DNA from: Sphingorhabdus sp. EL138
Lineage (GTDB): Bacteria > Pseudomonadota > Alphaproteobacteria > Sphingomonadales > Sphingomonadaceae
Length of the DNA stretch: 64,000 bases
Reading direction: 5' to 3'
Assembly: GCF_900258045.1 (NCBI RefSeq)
Contig: NZ_OGVD01000004.1
Coordinates: 434,001-498,000, forward strand
The position numbers were made by a program, and so were the translations under genes. Under the pieces are notes generated by a model that saw nothing but the letters and a program-made list of their open reading frames with translations, was not told the origin of the DNA and searched no databases. Shown in pieces: positions 36,134-45,311 of this stretch (position 1 is its first letter; each line of letters starts with the position of its first letter).

Positions 36134-36916
36134 ATGTCAGAACGCGTCACCATTTCGGTTGAAAATCATATTGCCGATGTCCGGTTTAACCGGCCGGACA
36201 AGATGAACGCGCTCGATCCCGAGCAGATTGATGCGATCATCGATGCGACCGACAAGCTTGCCGAGATGAAGGATGTGCGGGCGATTGTGCTGTCGGGCAA
36301 TGGCAAAGGCTTTTGTGCGGGGCTGGACATGGCCAGCTTCACGCAGTCGAGCACGACCGGCAGTCTGGTTGACCGCAGCTATGGAAATGCGAATATATAT
36401 CAGCATGTCGTGCTGCAATGGCGGCGGCTTCCCGCGCCGGTAATCGTGGCCATTCATGGCGCCTGTGTCGGCGGCGGCCTGCAATTTGCCTCGGCTGCGG
36501 ATGTCCGGATTGCCACGCCGGATTCCAAATTGTCGATTATGGAAATGCGCTGGGGCCTGATCCCGGATATGGGCAGCTACTCGACCTGGCGCAGCTTTGT
36601 GCGGGACGATATCTTGCGCGAGCTAACCTACACCAACCGGATTTTCTCTGGCGAAGAGGGCAAGGAGCTGGGCTTTGTCTCGCATCTTGCCGATGATCCG
36701 CATGCAAAGGCAATGGAACTGGCGGCGGAAATCGCGGGCAAGAATCCCGATGCGATCAAGGCCGCCAAGCGGTTGATGAACCAGCTGCCGGACATGAACG
36801 AAGACGAGATCCTGATGATGGAAAGCGTCGAGCAGGACAAGGTGGGCAGGGCGCCCAATCAGAAAGAAGCGGTCATGGCCTTCATGCAGAAACGCGCGGC
36901 CAACTTTAACGACTAG
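36134..36916 (+). CDS. crotonase/enoyl-CoA hydratase family protein
   Basis: A 260-residue crotonase. The oxyanion motifs GKGFCAGLDMASF and HGACVGGGLQFASAADVRIATPDSKLSIMEMRWGLIPDMGS are present. The latter holds an acidic residue (IMEMRWG) like those used in catalysis by isomerase-type members. GGGAG precedes the ATG. It follows the GST and isomerase genes on the same strand and converges on the thioesterase gene 4 nt beyond its stop. Confidence 0.83.
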   Translation: MSERVTISVENHIADVRFNRPDKMNALDPEQIDAIIDATDKLAEMKDVRAIVLSGNGKGFCAGLDMASFTQSSTTGSLVDRSYGNANIYQHVVLQWRRLPAPVIVAIHGACVGGGLQFASAADVRIATPDSKLSIMEMRWGLIPDMGSYSTWRSFVRDDILRELTYTNRIFSGEEGKELGFVSHLADDPHAKAMELAAEIAGKNPDAIKAAKRLMNQLPDMNEDEILMMESVEQDKVGRAPNQKEAVMAFMQKRAANFND

Positions 36917-36919
36917 AGC

Positions 36920-37354
36920 CTAGCCGCGCCGTACCATCTGGGCTTCGAGCACCGCCCGGAATTCGCCGTCAATCACCTTGGCACCCTCCGGGTTGGTCAG
37001 CACCAATGTCGTGGTGCAGGTGGCAACGCAGTGATTGCCTTGGAACGCGGCCGACAAGATATCCCAGGACGAATTGCCAATTCGGCCAATGCCGCTGCAA
37101 ATCTCTGCATCCTCAGGAAAATGGGCCTCGCGCAGATAGTTGATCTGAACCGCAGCGATCAGCCAGCGGTCGCCCTCTGTGCGGTTTTCCATGCCCATGG
37201 ACCGGTTGAAACGGACCCGGCCATTCTCGAACAGTTCGGCCATCGCGACATTGTTGATATGGCCGAGCAGGTCCATATCGCCAAAGCGCGTCTGGGTGAC
37301 ATTGGAAAAGGGATAGCTCGCCTTTGACAGCTGCCAGGGTTCAGGCTTGGACAT
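36920..37354 (-). CDS. 4-hydroxybenzoyl-CoA-type acyl-CoA thioesterase (hotdog fold)
   Basis: A 144-residue hotdog thioesterase. The catalytic Asp region is TRFGDMDLLGHINNVAMAELFENGRVRF, the hallmark of the 4HBT/YbgC group. It would hydrolyse a fatty or aromatic acyl-CoA. The MFS transporter gene lies upstream on the same strand, with 31 nt between them, so the two probably form one operon. Confidence 0.85.
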   Translation of the reverse strand: MSKPEPWQLSKASYPFSNVTQTRFGDMDLLGHINNVAMAELFENGRVRFNRSMGMENRTEGDRWLIAAVQINYLREAHFPEDAEICSGIGRIGNSSWDILSAAFQGNHCVATCTTTLVLTNPEGAKVIDGEFRAVLEAQMVRRG

Positions 37355-37385
37355 AGGGTACTCTTTTGAATTTTACTCTGGACGC

Positions 37386-38813
37386 TTAGCTCATCTTGGC
37401 GAGCAGGTCTTTTTGCAGATGCTTGCAGAGCCATAGATAGGCAAGGCCGGAAAGCCCGTAAATCATGGCTGTGAAGCGCAATGCATCGCGCACCCCTTCG
37501 CCCGTGACCTGACGACATGCTTCCAGAACGGCCTGGCTACCAGCGGCCAATATGTCTGCATCGGTACCCTTGCAAAGTTCCAATGTCATCTGGCTGCCCA
37601 AGGCGGCATTGCTACTGACATAGGATGCTGACAAATAGTCACTTATCGCACCAACAAACAGAGGACCAAGACCATATCCGATCAGGTTGACCACGAATAG
37701 CAATATGGCGATTGCAGTCGCTCTTGCTTTCACATCGACCACGCCTTGCGCAATCGTATATTGTGAACCCAGATAGGTATAGTGCAGGAATGCCGCAACG
37801 ATGAGCATCACCAAGGCGGTTGCCTGGCTGTCTGTTGAAAAGCCAATCCAATAGAGCGGCAGCGACAGGATAAGCGACCAGCCCGGGACCCATGCCACGG
37901 CGTTGACGAAGCGACCACTCAGCTTCTCGATCGCATATCCTCCTCCAAAGGTTCCGGCCGCTGCTGCGAGCGATACGGGAAGAACCAGCTGGAGGGCGGC
38001 ATCGGCGATACTCAATTCATGCACGCGAACGAAGAACGACACCTGGAAACTGGAAACCCCGTAACCAACAAAGGCGACAATCGTCGCAGCCAAGGCGTTG
38101 ATCCAGTAGCTGCGGTTTCCGCTCAGTCTTTTCAGTGTTTCACCAAAACCCAGTTTCTCAACCTGCGGTGTGCCCGGCGGGTCAGAATAGCCCCGCGGTG
38201 GCTCCTTAATCGTGAACAATACGATCAGGCCAATGACTACCCCGGGAAGGCCCAATATTATGAACGCTTCGCGCCAAGAAAAAGCTTCTGCAATAGGGCC
38301 GCCAAAAGCAGCAGCCAACGCGCTGCCCAGCGTCACGCCCATTGCGTAAATCGCGAGTGCCCGTGCCCGGCTTCGCGGCGGAAAATAGTCTGCGATGATT
38401 GAATTGGCTGGCGGTGTGCAGCCTGCTTCACCAATCCCTACACCAATACGAAATACCAAAAGCGCAAGAAAACTTCCTGCGAGCCCGCATAGCGCGGTCA
38501 TGACTGACCACAAGATGACGCTGAATGCGATAATGCGAACGCGGTTATATTGTTCTGCAAACCGCGCGATCGGAATTCCGAAAAGCGTATAGGTCAGGGC
38601 AAATCCAAAGCCCGAAAGCAAGCCGAACTGCAAGTCCGTGAGCTGAAATTCCTGAATGATTGGTTCTGAGATAACGCCAATCAAGGCGCGATCGATAAAG
38701 TTGAGCGTGTAAACAACAAGCAATGAAAACAGAACGTAGTTTCGATAACCACTCGTACCAAATGCCTGTCCGGTATTTGTGGTGGGCGAGCCCTGGGCCT
38801 GGGTTGCGCTCAT
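37386..38813 (-). CDS. major facilitator superfamily transporter (spinster-like)
   Basis: A 475-residue transporter with about 12 membrane helices. The early motif LNFIDRALIGVISEPIIQEFQLTDLQFGLLSGFGFALTYTLFGIPIARFAE is typical of the spinster-like MFS group common in sphingomonads and linked to aromatic or sphingolipid-like substrates. A cytoplasmic loop lies near residues 200-230, and a periplasmic loop near the C-terminus holds two cysteines. I set the start at the ATG at 38813, with AGGAG 5 nt before. The direct repeat at 38905 lies about 90 nt upstream. Confidence 0.83.
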   Translation of the reverse strand: MSATQAQGSPTTNTGQAFGTSGYRNYVLFSLLVVYTLNFIDRALIGVISEPIIQEFQLTDLQFGLLSGFGFALTYTLFGIPIARFAEQYNRVRIIAFSVILWSVMTALCGLAGSFLALLVFRIGVGIGEAGCTPPANSIIADYFPPRSRARALAIYAMGVTLGSALAAAFGGPIAEAFSWREAFIILGLPGVVIGLIVLFTIKEPPRGYSDPPGTPQVEKLGFGETLKRLSGNRSYWINALAATIVAFVGYGVSSFQVSFFVRVHELSIADAALQLVLPVSLAAAAGTFGGGYAIEKLSGRFVNAVAWVPGWSLILSLPLYWIGFSTDSQATALVMLIVAAFLHYTYLGSQYTIAQGVVDVKARATAIAILLFVVNLIGYGLGPLFVGAISDYLSASYVSSNAALGSQMTLELCKGTDADILAAGSQAVLEACRQVTGEGVRDALRFTAMIYGLSGLAYLWLCKHLQKDLLAKMS

Positions 38814-38904
38814 ATCATCTCCTAAATCTGTTTTTTGAGATGATGGCCTGATCCGTCTTGCAAGTCCAGCACGCATTGTCTGGTTTTTCAATAAATTGCT
38901 TTGA

Positions 38905-38924
38905 ATTATGTTACATTATGTTAC
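38905..38924. repeat. tandem 10-bp direct repeat in the MFS promoter region
   Basis: ATTATGTTAC occurs twice in a row, one helical turn apart. Read toward the MFS gene it gives TGTAACA-N3-TGTAACA. Such head-to-tail spacing is typical of response-regulator or other dimer sites. It lies between the MFS gene (minus) and the NfrB-like gene (plus), so it could serve either. Confidence 0.5.
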
Positions 38925-39036
38925 ATAAAGATATATCTCGGTAGGCTCATTTCCGCAGGCAGCGGTTGCAGCATTGTTGTTTCGGGCGAGGAATTGGACT
39001 GGTAATATTGCCGAAACGACGGGGGCGTCGCAACAA

Positions 39037-40461
39037 ATGAATGATTATATTCTACCGGCTGTTGAGGTCGTACAAAAGGAATTGCTGCTTTTCGCAAGCT
39101 TGTGTTTCATCATCGGATCCATTGACGACATCATATTTGACATGATGTGGATTGTTCATTCCGCGAAACGAAAATTCCTGATCTACAGCCAATATGATCG
39201 TGCCGTTGTCGAGCAACTGCCGTCTTCGGACCAGGATCAACCGCTTGCCATATTTGTGCCGGCATGGCGTGAGGCCGCGGTTATAGGGATCATGCTGCGA
39301 CGATGTTTGGTGCAATGGGGTCAGGGTAACTATCGTATCTACGTCGGCTGCTACCCCAATGATGATGAGACAATCGCGGCGGTAGCGGATGTGGCGGCCG
39401 GTGCGCGGAACATCCGTATCATTATCTGCGACCATGATGGCCCGACGTCCAAAGCGGATTGTCTGAACCGATTGTGGCGAGCACTATGCGAAGACGAGAT
39501 TCTTGAATCGACCAGCTACAAGGCCATCATTCTTCAGGATGCGGAGGATCTTGTGCACCCCAATGCTCTGGAATTGTTCGACTATCTGATCGACCGCGCA
39601 TCACTTGTGCAGATACCGGTCATTCCGCGCCGCGCTTCGCGCTCGACATGGGTGGCGGGTCATTATGGTGACGAGTTTGCTGAACTGCACGGCAAACAAA
39701 TGGTGTTGAGAGAAGCTCTTGGTGTATCCATCCCGGCGGCAGGAGTGGGGTGTGCTTTCAGCCGGAGTGCTCTCGGTAAGCTGTCCGCCCGAACCCAGGG
39801 CAATCCGTTTGACGCGTCCAGTCTTACTGAGGATTACGAACTTGACATCAACCTTACCGAAGGCGACGCCCGCGGAATTTTTGCGCGGCTCAAAGACCGA
39901 CATGGTCAATGGGTGGCTACACAGGAATTTTTTCCGGACAATTTTGAAGATGCGATAAGACAGAAAAGCCGCTGGATGATCGGCATAGCCTTGTCAGGGT
40001 GGGATCGGCTCGGATGGAAAGCCTGTTGGCGTGAAAACTGGATGCGCCTGCGCGATCGCAAAGCCAGTTTCGCGGCCATCATTCTGGCATTGGCCTACAT
40101 CGCAATTCTGTTGACAGGATTATTATATGTTTTCGGCCTAACCGGCCTTTATCAGCCCGGGCCAGTTTCTGGTTTGCTGAAAACAATGCTTGCGTTCAAT
40201 GCCCTGTTTTTGTTGTGGCGACTTGCGATCAAGGGCTATTTTGTATTTGCGCTCTATGGATTGCGCGAAGCCTTGCTCTCGGTTCCTCGAACGTTCGTCG
40301 CCAATATGATCAATATATTGGCGGCCAAGCGCGCGCTTGTTCAGTATCTGCAAATTCTCTCCGGTGCTCCGGCCAGATGGGACAAAACAAGCCATTTTCA
40401 TCCCGATATTGCCAACGTCAAGCGGTTAAGAGCAACCGAAAACATCCGCCGGAGCCAATAA
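39037..40461 (+). CDS. NfrB-like family 2 glycosyltransferase (short form)
   Basis: A 474-residue inner-membrane glycosyltransferase similar to NfrB, the phage N4 adsorption protein B. The N-terminal helix is at about residues 17-37. The GT2 domain shows IFVPAWREAAVIG, IYVGCYPNDDETI, ILQDAEDLVHP (DxD-like) and the acceptor-site SLTEDYELDINL, then KSRWMIGIALSGWDR (QxxRW-like). At least three helices follow. E. coli NfrB carries a C-terminal MshEN domain that binds cyclic di-GMP. This protein ends just after the helices and lacks it. The ATG at 39037 replaces an upstream TTG. Confidence 0.78.
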   Translation: MNDYILPAVEVVQKELLLFASLCFIIGSIDDIIFDMMWIVHSAKRKFLIYSQYDRAVVEQLPSSDQDQPLAIFVPAWREAAVIGIMLRRCLVQWGQGNYRIYVGCYPNDDETIAAVADVAAGARNIRIIICDHDGPTSKADCLNRLWRALCEDEILESTSYKAIILQDAEDLVHPNALELFDYLIDRASLVQIPVIPRRASRSTWVAGHYGDEFAELHGKQMVLREALGVSIPAAGVGCAFSRSALGKLSARTQGNPFDASSLTEDYELDINLTEGDARGIFARLKDRHGQWVATQEFFPDNFEDAIRQKSRWMIGIALSGWDRLGWKACWRENWMRLRDRKASFAAIILALAYIAILLTGLLYVFGLTGLYQPGPVSGLLKTMLAFNALFLLWRLAIKGYFVFALYGLREALLSVPRTFVANMINILAAKRALVQYLQILSGAPARWDKTSHFHPDIANVKRLRATENIRRSQ

Positions 40462-40465
40462 ACCC

Positions 40466-41578
40466 ATGTCCATCAATAAAGGTGCTCCTTTGAGAGCGCT
40501 CTCCACCATTGCTATCCTCTGGATAGCGGTCCGGATTGTTTGGGAAGCGATATTTCCCTCTGCGAATTTGCAGCCAGCAATGGCCGCAAAAATTGATGCT
40601 AGCGTGCCGCAAGGTGAAAACGCCGTCAAACCTTTGATCCCGCCACCGGCTGTTTTTGATAAAATTGCTTTAATCAGCCGTGAGCCGGAACCGCCGGGTG
40701 ATCGAGGGCAGGGGCATGCCCGCTGTCAAAAGGTGCCGTCCTTGGCGGTGGGCATGTCCGGCAAATGGCTACAAAGGGCGTTACTCGTGAAAACACAATC
40801 TGAATCGTCAAAACCGCCCAACTCCACGGGTGTTGGGGAGCCGATACCGTCAATATCACAAATTGAGGTTTCGGCTTCAAAAAGAGCTGCTGGCTTGCCT
40901 CCGTCATCAAAGCCTCTATCTGGCTACCTCTGGGCCTTTGCTAGGCAAAATAACGGTCTGGCACAGTTCGGCGCGGCGGCACCAATTGCGCAATCGCCGG
41001 GCGGACAATATGGCGGGAGCCAGGCAGGAGCCATTGTGGCCTATCGACTGGCGGGAAACGAGCGGCGTAGCCTATCGACTTTTGTTCGCCTGTCGACTGC
41101 CCTGTCCACCGCTGGTGAAGAGGAATTGGCGATAGGCGTAAGCGCCAAGCCTTTCACCAAACTGCCCTTGTCCCTGTTTGCTGAACAACGGCTAGGTGCA
41201 AAGAATTTTCGCAATCGCGGGACATCGATCTACGTGGCGGGAGGAACCGGGCCGGATAGGTTGTTGGCCGATCTTAATTTGGAAACCTATGGGCAGGCGG
41301 GTTTTGTCTTTGCCGATGATAGCAGCTATTTTTTTGATGCTTCGGCGACCTTGCAGCGCAGGTTATGGGCGCGCGGTGACTATAAGGTTACGGCCGGGGC
41401 CGGGATCTGGGCTGGAGGGCAAGAAGGATTGACGCGCGTGGATGTCGGACCGCGGGCCAATCTTCATATCCCGCTAGGTAATTTGGATACGCGACTTTCA
41501 TTGGATTGGCGGCAGCGAGTTGGCGGGAATGCACTGCCGGATTCTGGATTGGCAGTAACTGTCGCAACGGGGTTTTGA
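40466..41578 (+). CDS. short NfrA-like outer-membrane-type protein
   Basis: A 370-residue protein starting 4 nt after the NfrB-like gene. An N-terminal hydrophobic segment (about residues 10-30) may be a signal or anchor, and a low-complexity linker follows to about residue 140. The C-terminal 220 residues, with alternating strands (GYLWAFARQNNG, FVRLSTALSTAG, LPLSLFAEQRLG, DYKVTAGAGIWAGGQEG) and a terminal VTVATGF, resemble the C-terminal domain of N4 adsorption protein A. The TPR-like middle of NfrA is missing. With the previous gene it likely forms a reduced glycan secretion or display pair. Confidence 0.65.
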   Translation: MSINKGAPLRALSTIAILWIAVRIVWEAIFPSANLQPAMAAKIDASVPQGENAVKPLIPPPAVFDKIALISREPEPPGDRGQGHARCQKVPSLAVGMSGKWLQRALLVKTQSESSKPPNSTGVGEPIPSISQIEVSASKRAAGLPPSSKPLSGYLWAFARQNNGLAQFGAAAPIAQSPGGQYGGSQAGAIVAYRLAGNERRSLSTFVRLSTALSTAGEEELAIGVSAKPFTKLPLSLFAEQRLGAKNFRNRGTSIYVAGGTGPDRLLADLNLETYGQAGFVFADDSSYFFDASATLQRRLWARGDYKVTAGAGIWAGGQEGLTRVDVGPRANLHIPLGNLDTRLSLDWRQRVGGNALPDSGLAVTVATGF

Positions 41579-41608
41579 TGATCTTGTGTTTCGGGTTTCT
41601 CAAAGATT

Positions 41609-41629
41609 CTTGACCATAGTTAGGTCAAG
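41609..41629. promoter_or_regulatory. inverted repeat CTTGACC-N7-GGTCAAG upstream of the TSUP gene
   Basis: Perfect 7-bp arms (41609-41615 and 41623-41629) lie between the NfrA-like stop and the TSUP start. It may be an operator for the TSUP operon or a weak terminator. A CCCTTTATCC tail follows, not a clear T-run. Confidence 0.45.
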
Positions 41630-41670
41630 TCCCTTTATCCTGTAACGAAAAGGGATTAGTCCTTGGAAAT

Positions 41671-42585
41671 ATGGATATTTACCTCCCAATAGCCAATTTG
41701 TCGGTCGATGCGTTTGTTATCGTGTTGCTCGGCGGCCTGGTGGGTATCCTGTCCGGCATGTTTGGTGTTGGTGGTGGTTTCCTCACCACGCCGCTTTTGA
41801 TCTTCTATGGCATTCCGCCAACCGTCGCTGCCGCATCGGCATCAACACAGGTTACGGGTGCCAGTATTTCCGGGGTTGCGGCCCACATGCGCCGGAAGGG
41901 CGTTGATTTTCGGATGGGAGCAATCCTGGTGGTTGGCGGGATTGTGGGTACCTTGATAGGCACCGGGCTGTTCCAGATTCTGCAGAGCTGGGGTCAGATT
42001 GATACCGTAATTTCCGTGTTATATGTTCTGATGCTCGGCAGCATTGGCGCGATGATGGCCAAAGAATCCTGGGGCAGCGTCAAGGCGGTTCGCTCCGGCA
42101 AGCCGTTGCCAGCGCGTAAAAGGCGGCATCATCCGTTGGTCGCAAACCTGCCGATGCGATGGCGTTTCTATCGTTCCGGGCTCTATATCTCACCCATCGC
42201 GCCTTTTGTGCTCGGCCTGATGACCGGGATATTGACAATGCTACTTGGTGTCGGCGGCGGATTTATAATGGTTCCGGCGATGCTGTATCTGCTCGGCATG
42301 GGCGCGCAGGTTGTGGTTGGCACTTCGCTTTTTCAGATATTGTTTGTCACCATTGCCTCAACCATGATGCACAGCATGACAACGAGAGCAGTAGACATCG
42401 TTCTGGCCAGCCTGCTGCTGATCGGCAGTGTTACCGGCGCGCAGCTTGGCGCGAAATTTGCGCAGCGGATGCGGCCGGAATATCTGCGGCTGGCCTTGGC
42501 TGTCATGGTGTTGTTGGTTGCTATTCGCATGGCGTTGGGACTCGGTTTCCAGCCGGACGAGATTTACACGGTGCAGTTGTTATGA
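41671..42585 (+). CDS. sulfite exporter TauE/SafE (TSUP) family permease
   Basis: A 304-residue TSUP membrane protein with about eight helices. Two family repeats are clear: GLVGILSGMFGVGGGFLTTPLLIFYGIPPTVAAASASTQ and GLMTGILTMLLGVGGGFIMVPAMLYLLGMGAQVVVGTSLFQ. TSUP proteins move sulfite, sulfoacetate or other organosulfur anions out of the cell. The stop overlaps the next start by 4 nt (ATGA). Pairing with a TIGR02186 gene is a recurring arrangement in alphaproteobacteria. Confidence 0.88.
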   Translation: MDIYLPIANLSVDAFVIVLLGGLVGILSGMFGVGGGFLTTPLLIFYGIPPTVAAASASTQVTGASISGVAAHMRRKGVDFRMGAILVVGGIVGTLIGTGLFQILQSWGQIDTVISVLYVLMLGSIGAMMAKESWGSVKAVRSGKPLPARKRRHHPLVANLPMRWRFYRSGLYISPIAPFVLGLMTGILTMLLGVGGGFIMVPAMLYLLGMGAQVVVGTSLFQILFVTIASTMMHSMTTRAVDIVLASLLLIGSVTGAQLGAKFAQRMRPEYLRLALAVMVLLVAIRMALGLGFQPDEIYTVQLL

Positions 42586-43355
42586 CCGGGCTGAGATCAA
42601 AATTCGCGACGATATTATGCGCTCTTGGTGTCCTGTTTTTAACTACCGCGAACACGCCGGTTCTGGTGCCTGATGTGTCCCAGGACAAGATCAGTATCCA
42701 GGGTGATTTTAACGGCGCGCAGCTGTTGTTATTTGGTGCGATTACTTATCCGCCGGGCACGCCCAACCGTGATCAGGCTGACATTGTCGTCGTGCTCAAA
42801 GGCCCGACCGAATCCATCGTACTGCGCGAGAAGCAGCAGGTGGCGGGGATCTGGATCAATGCGGCAAGCAGCGAATTTCGCTCCGCTCCCGGCTATTATG
42901 CCGTCGCTTCCTCGCGGCCGGTGGAAGAGATTGTCGATGACAAGACGGCCGATATTTATGAACTCGGCCTCGATCATCTGCAATTGTCACCCGCCAGTGC
43001 CATTGACAGCAGGGAACTGGACCGGTTTACCGACGGACTGGTGGATTTGAACACGCGCGGCAGATTGTACAAAAATCTGCCCAACAGCGTCGAAATTACT
43101 GATTCCGTCCTTTATCAGGCACGGATCAATTTGCCTGCCAGTGTGCCCGTTGGTAAATATTCTGCCGAGACGTTCCTGATCATTGACGGCCGCGTTGAAG
43201 CGGCTGAAATCAAAGACATTACCATCGAAAAAATCGGGTTGGGACGGTTCATCACCAACCTGTCGCAGGAAAACGGCTTTATTTATGGCCTTTTGGCGGT
43301 TCTGATTTCCGTCGTTCTGGGCTGGGCCGCAGGCTATTTGTTCCGGAAAATCTGA
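42582..43355 (+). CDS. TIGR02186 family membrane-anchored periplasmic protein
   Basis: A 257-residue protein with a signal or anchor at about residues 8-25, a periplasmic beta-rich domain (VSQDKISIQGDFNGAQLLLFGAI), and a C-terminal membrane helix at about 230-250 (FIYGLLAVLISVVLGWAAGYLF). This is the plan of TIGR02186, whose genes sit beside TSUP transporters and may gate or assist them. The start is the ATG overlapping the TSUP stop. The open frame continues far upstream inside TSUP but has no meaning there. Confidence 0.8.
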   Translation: MTGLRSKFATILCALGVLFLTTANTPVLVPDVSQDKISIQGDFNGAQLLLFGAITYPPGTPNRDQADIVVVLKGPTESIVLREKQQVAGIWINAASSEFRSAPGYYAVASSRPVEEIVDDKTADIYELGLDHLQLSPASAIDSRELDRFTDGLVDLNTRGRLYKNLPNSVEITDSVLYQARINLPASVPVGKYSAETFLIIDGRVEAAEIKDITIEKIGLGRFITNLSQENGFIYGLLAVLISVVLGWAAGYLFRKI

Positions 43356-43465
43356 TGCAAAGGCATAGTTCGCCAACAGTTTACCTTTTTGAAAGGCCGG
43401 TAAATCTTCCTTAACCATGATGGCTTAATCCTGCCGGTAGATAAACAATACAGGATTGTGCCTTC

Positions 43466-45181
43466 ATGTCTGATATGGGTTCTCATAGTTTTCCAGCAGC
43501 TCGCCCGCTTCCTTCCGATGATGATGACGTAGCGGCCGAACCGGTGGCCACATCTGCGCCAACAGCGACGCCGAAGCGGTCAGAGGGGCACAAGATTGGC
43601 GAAGTCATTGAAATTGCCGGATCAGGCTCTCGCATCGTCATGGATGCAGCGGTTCTGGGCAGTTTGGCAGAACATCCCGACGCAACGGTAAAAATGGCCG
43701 GGCAGGTCGGTAGTCAGGTTAAAATCCGTGTCGGACAGACATGGTTGCTCGCCAACATCCGCACGCAAAAACTTTACGAAGGTCAGGCCGGCCTGATCAT
43801 TGCCGAAATTGACTTTCTGGGTGAGGGTGATGAAGAACGGCTCACCGGTCATATTTATAATTTCCGCCGTGGTGTGACCCGTTATCCGGTTCCTGGTTCG
43901 CTGATCTATGCGGTTACGACCGCTGATCTGAAACAGGTTTACGCATCCGATGGCCGCGCCAATGTTGAAATCGGTACGGTGTATCCCACCGACGATATTC
44001 GCGGCGCGCTATATGTTGATGCCATGCTCGGCAAGCATTTCGCGCTTCTGGGATCGACCGGTACCGGTAAATCGACATCGGCCGCGTTGATCCTGCACAA
44101 GATCTGCGACATCGCGCCAGAGGGTCACATATTGATGATCGACCCGCACGGCGAATATTCGGCAGCCTTCAAAAATAATGGACGCCTGTTCGATGTGAAC
44201 AATCTGAATCTGCCCTATTGGCTGATGAACTTTCGCGAGCATTGCGAAGTATTTGTGCAATCCACCGGTGATGCCAAACAGATGGATTGTGACATTCTCG
44301 CAAAATGTCTGCTGGCCGCGAAGGCCAAGAGCCAGGCCGCGCAGGGTGTGGCTAAGCTGACCGTAGACAGCCCGGTACCTTACCTGTTGTCCGATCTGAC
44401 AACGATTATTCAAAATGAAATGGGTAAGCTGGACAAGTCCACCAATTCTGCTCCTTATATGCGGCTGAAGACGAAGATTGACGAGATCAAGGCCGATCCG
44501 CGATACAGCTTCATGTTCTCCGGCATGCTGGTTGGCGATACAATGGCAGACTTCCTGTCGAAAATTTTCCGTCTGCCATCTGATGGCAAACCGATTTCGA
44601 TTATCGACGTATCAGCCGTACCTTCGGAGATTACACCGACTGTGGTCGCCGTCTTGAGCCGTCTGGTTTTCGACTATTCCATCTGGGCAAAAAATGAACC
44701 CCAGCGACCGATCCTGCTGGTCTGCGAAGAAGCTCATCGTTACATTCCCAATGATGATGTCGGCGGCGACAGCAGTGTCCGCGATATTTTGAGCCGGATT
44801 GCAAAGGAAGGCCGTAAATATGGCGTCTCGCTGGGCCTGATTACGCAGCGTCCATCGGATTTGGCCGAGGGTGTGTTGTCGCAATGTGGTACCATATTGT
44901 CCATGCGTCTGAACAACGATCGTGACCAAGCCTTCGTGAAAGCCGCCATGCCAGAGGGTGCACGCGGTTTTCTCGACTCCATTCCTGCACTGAGAAACCG
45001 GGAGGTTATTTGCTGCGGTGAGGGTGTCGCGATTCCTATTCGAGTATCGCTTGATACGCTGGTCGAAGAACGCCGTCCGGCGTCGGAAGATCCGATGTTC
45101 AGCGAACTGTGGCGCGAAAACGGCGGCGAGGAAGAGATTATCCAGCGGGTAATCAAGCGCTGGAGAAGTCAGGGGCGTTAA
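43466..45181 (+). CDS. HerA-type (DUF87) ATPase
   Basis: A 571-residue FtsK/HerA-family ATPase. A variable N-terminal part (about 1-170, with a HAS-barrel-like beta region) precedes the P-loop GSTGTGKS at 196-203. ILMIDPHGEYSAAF follows, then the Walker B-type LLVCEEAHRYIP and a later RPSDL...SQCGTILSMRLNND sensor region. In archaea HerA pairs with the nuclease NurA for end resection, and bacterial homologues also occur in defence systems. No nuclease gene is adjacent here. The role is unknown. Confidence 0.82.
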   Translation: MSDMGSHSFPAARPLPSDDDDVAAEPVATSAPTATPKRSEGHKIGEVIEIAGSGSRIVMDAAVLGSLAEHPDATVKMAGQVGSQVKIRVGQTWLLANIRTQKLYEGQAGLIIAEIDFLGEGDEERLTGHIYNFRRGVTRYPVPGSLIYAVTTADLKQVYASDGRANVEIGTVYPTDDIRGALYVDAMLGKHFALLGSTGTGKSTSAALILHKICDIAPEGHILMIDPHGEYSAAFKNNGRLFDVNNLNLPYWLMNFREHCEVFVQSTGDAKQMDCDILAKCLLAAKAKSQAAQGVAKLTVDSPVPYLLSDLTTIIQNEMGKLDKSTNSAPYMRLKTKIDEIKADPRYSFMFSGMLVGDTMADFLSKIFRLPSDGKPISIIDVSAVPSEITPTVVAVLSRLVFDYSIWAKNEPQRPILLVCEEAHRYIPNDDVGGDSSVRDILSRIAKEGRKYGVSLGLITQRPSDLAEGVLSQCGTILSMRLNNDRDQAFVKAAMPEGARGFLDSIPALRNREVICCGEGVAIPIRVSLDTLVEERRPASEDPMFSELWRENGGEEEIIQRVIKRWRSQGR

Positions 45182-45311
45182 TCCCCAAGCCCACTTTTAT
45201 CTTTGTTCATAGGTTGTTGGTCGAACAGCAATGGCGCAGTCACGCTATTCGATTACATCTGTAGTCAATAGGTCGGGCATGATGCTCGGTCCGGTTGGAT
45301 GGAGAACAGAG

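Noticed and set aside
42159-42581. Upstream extension of the TIGR02186 frame
   Set aside because: It lies wholly inside the TSUP gene. The overlap start at 42582 gives a normal signal peptide and length.
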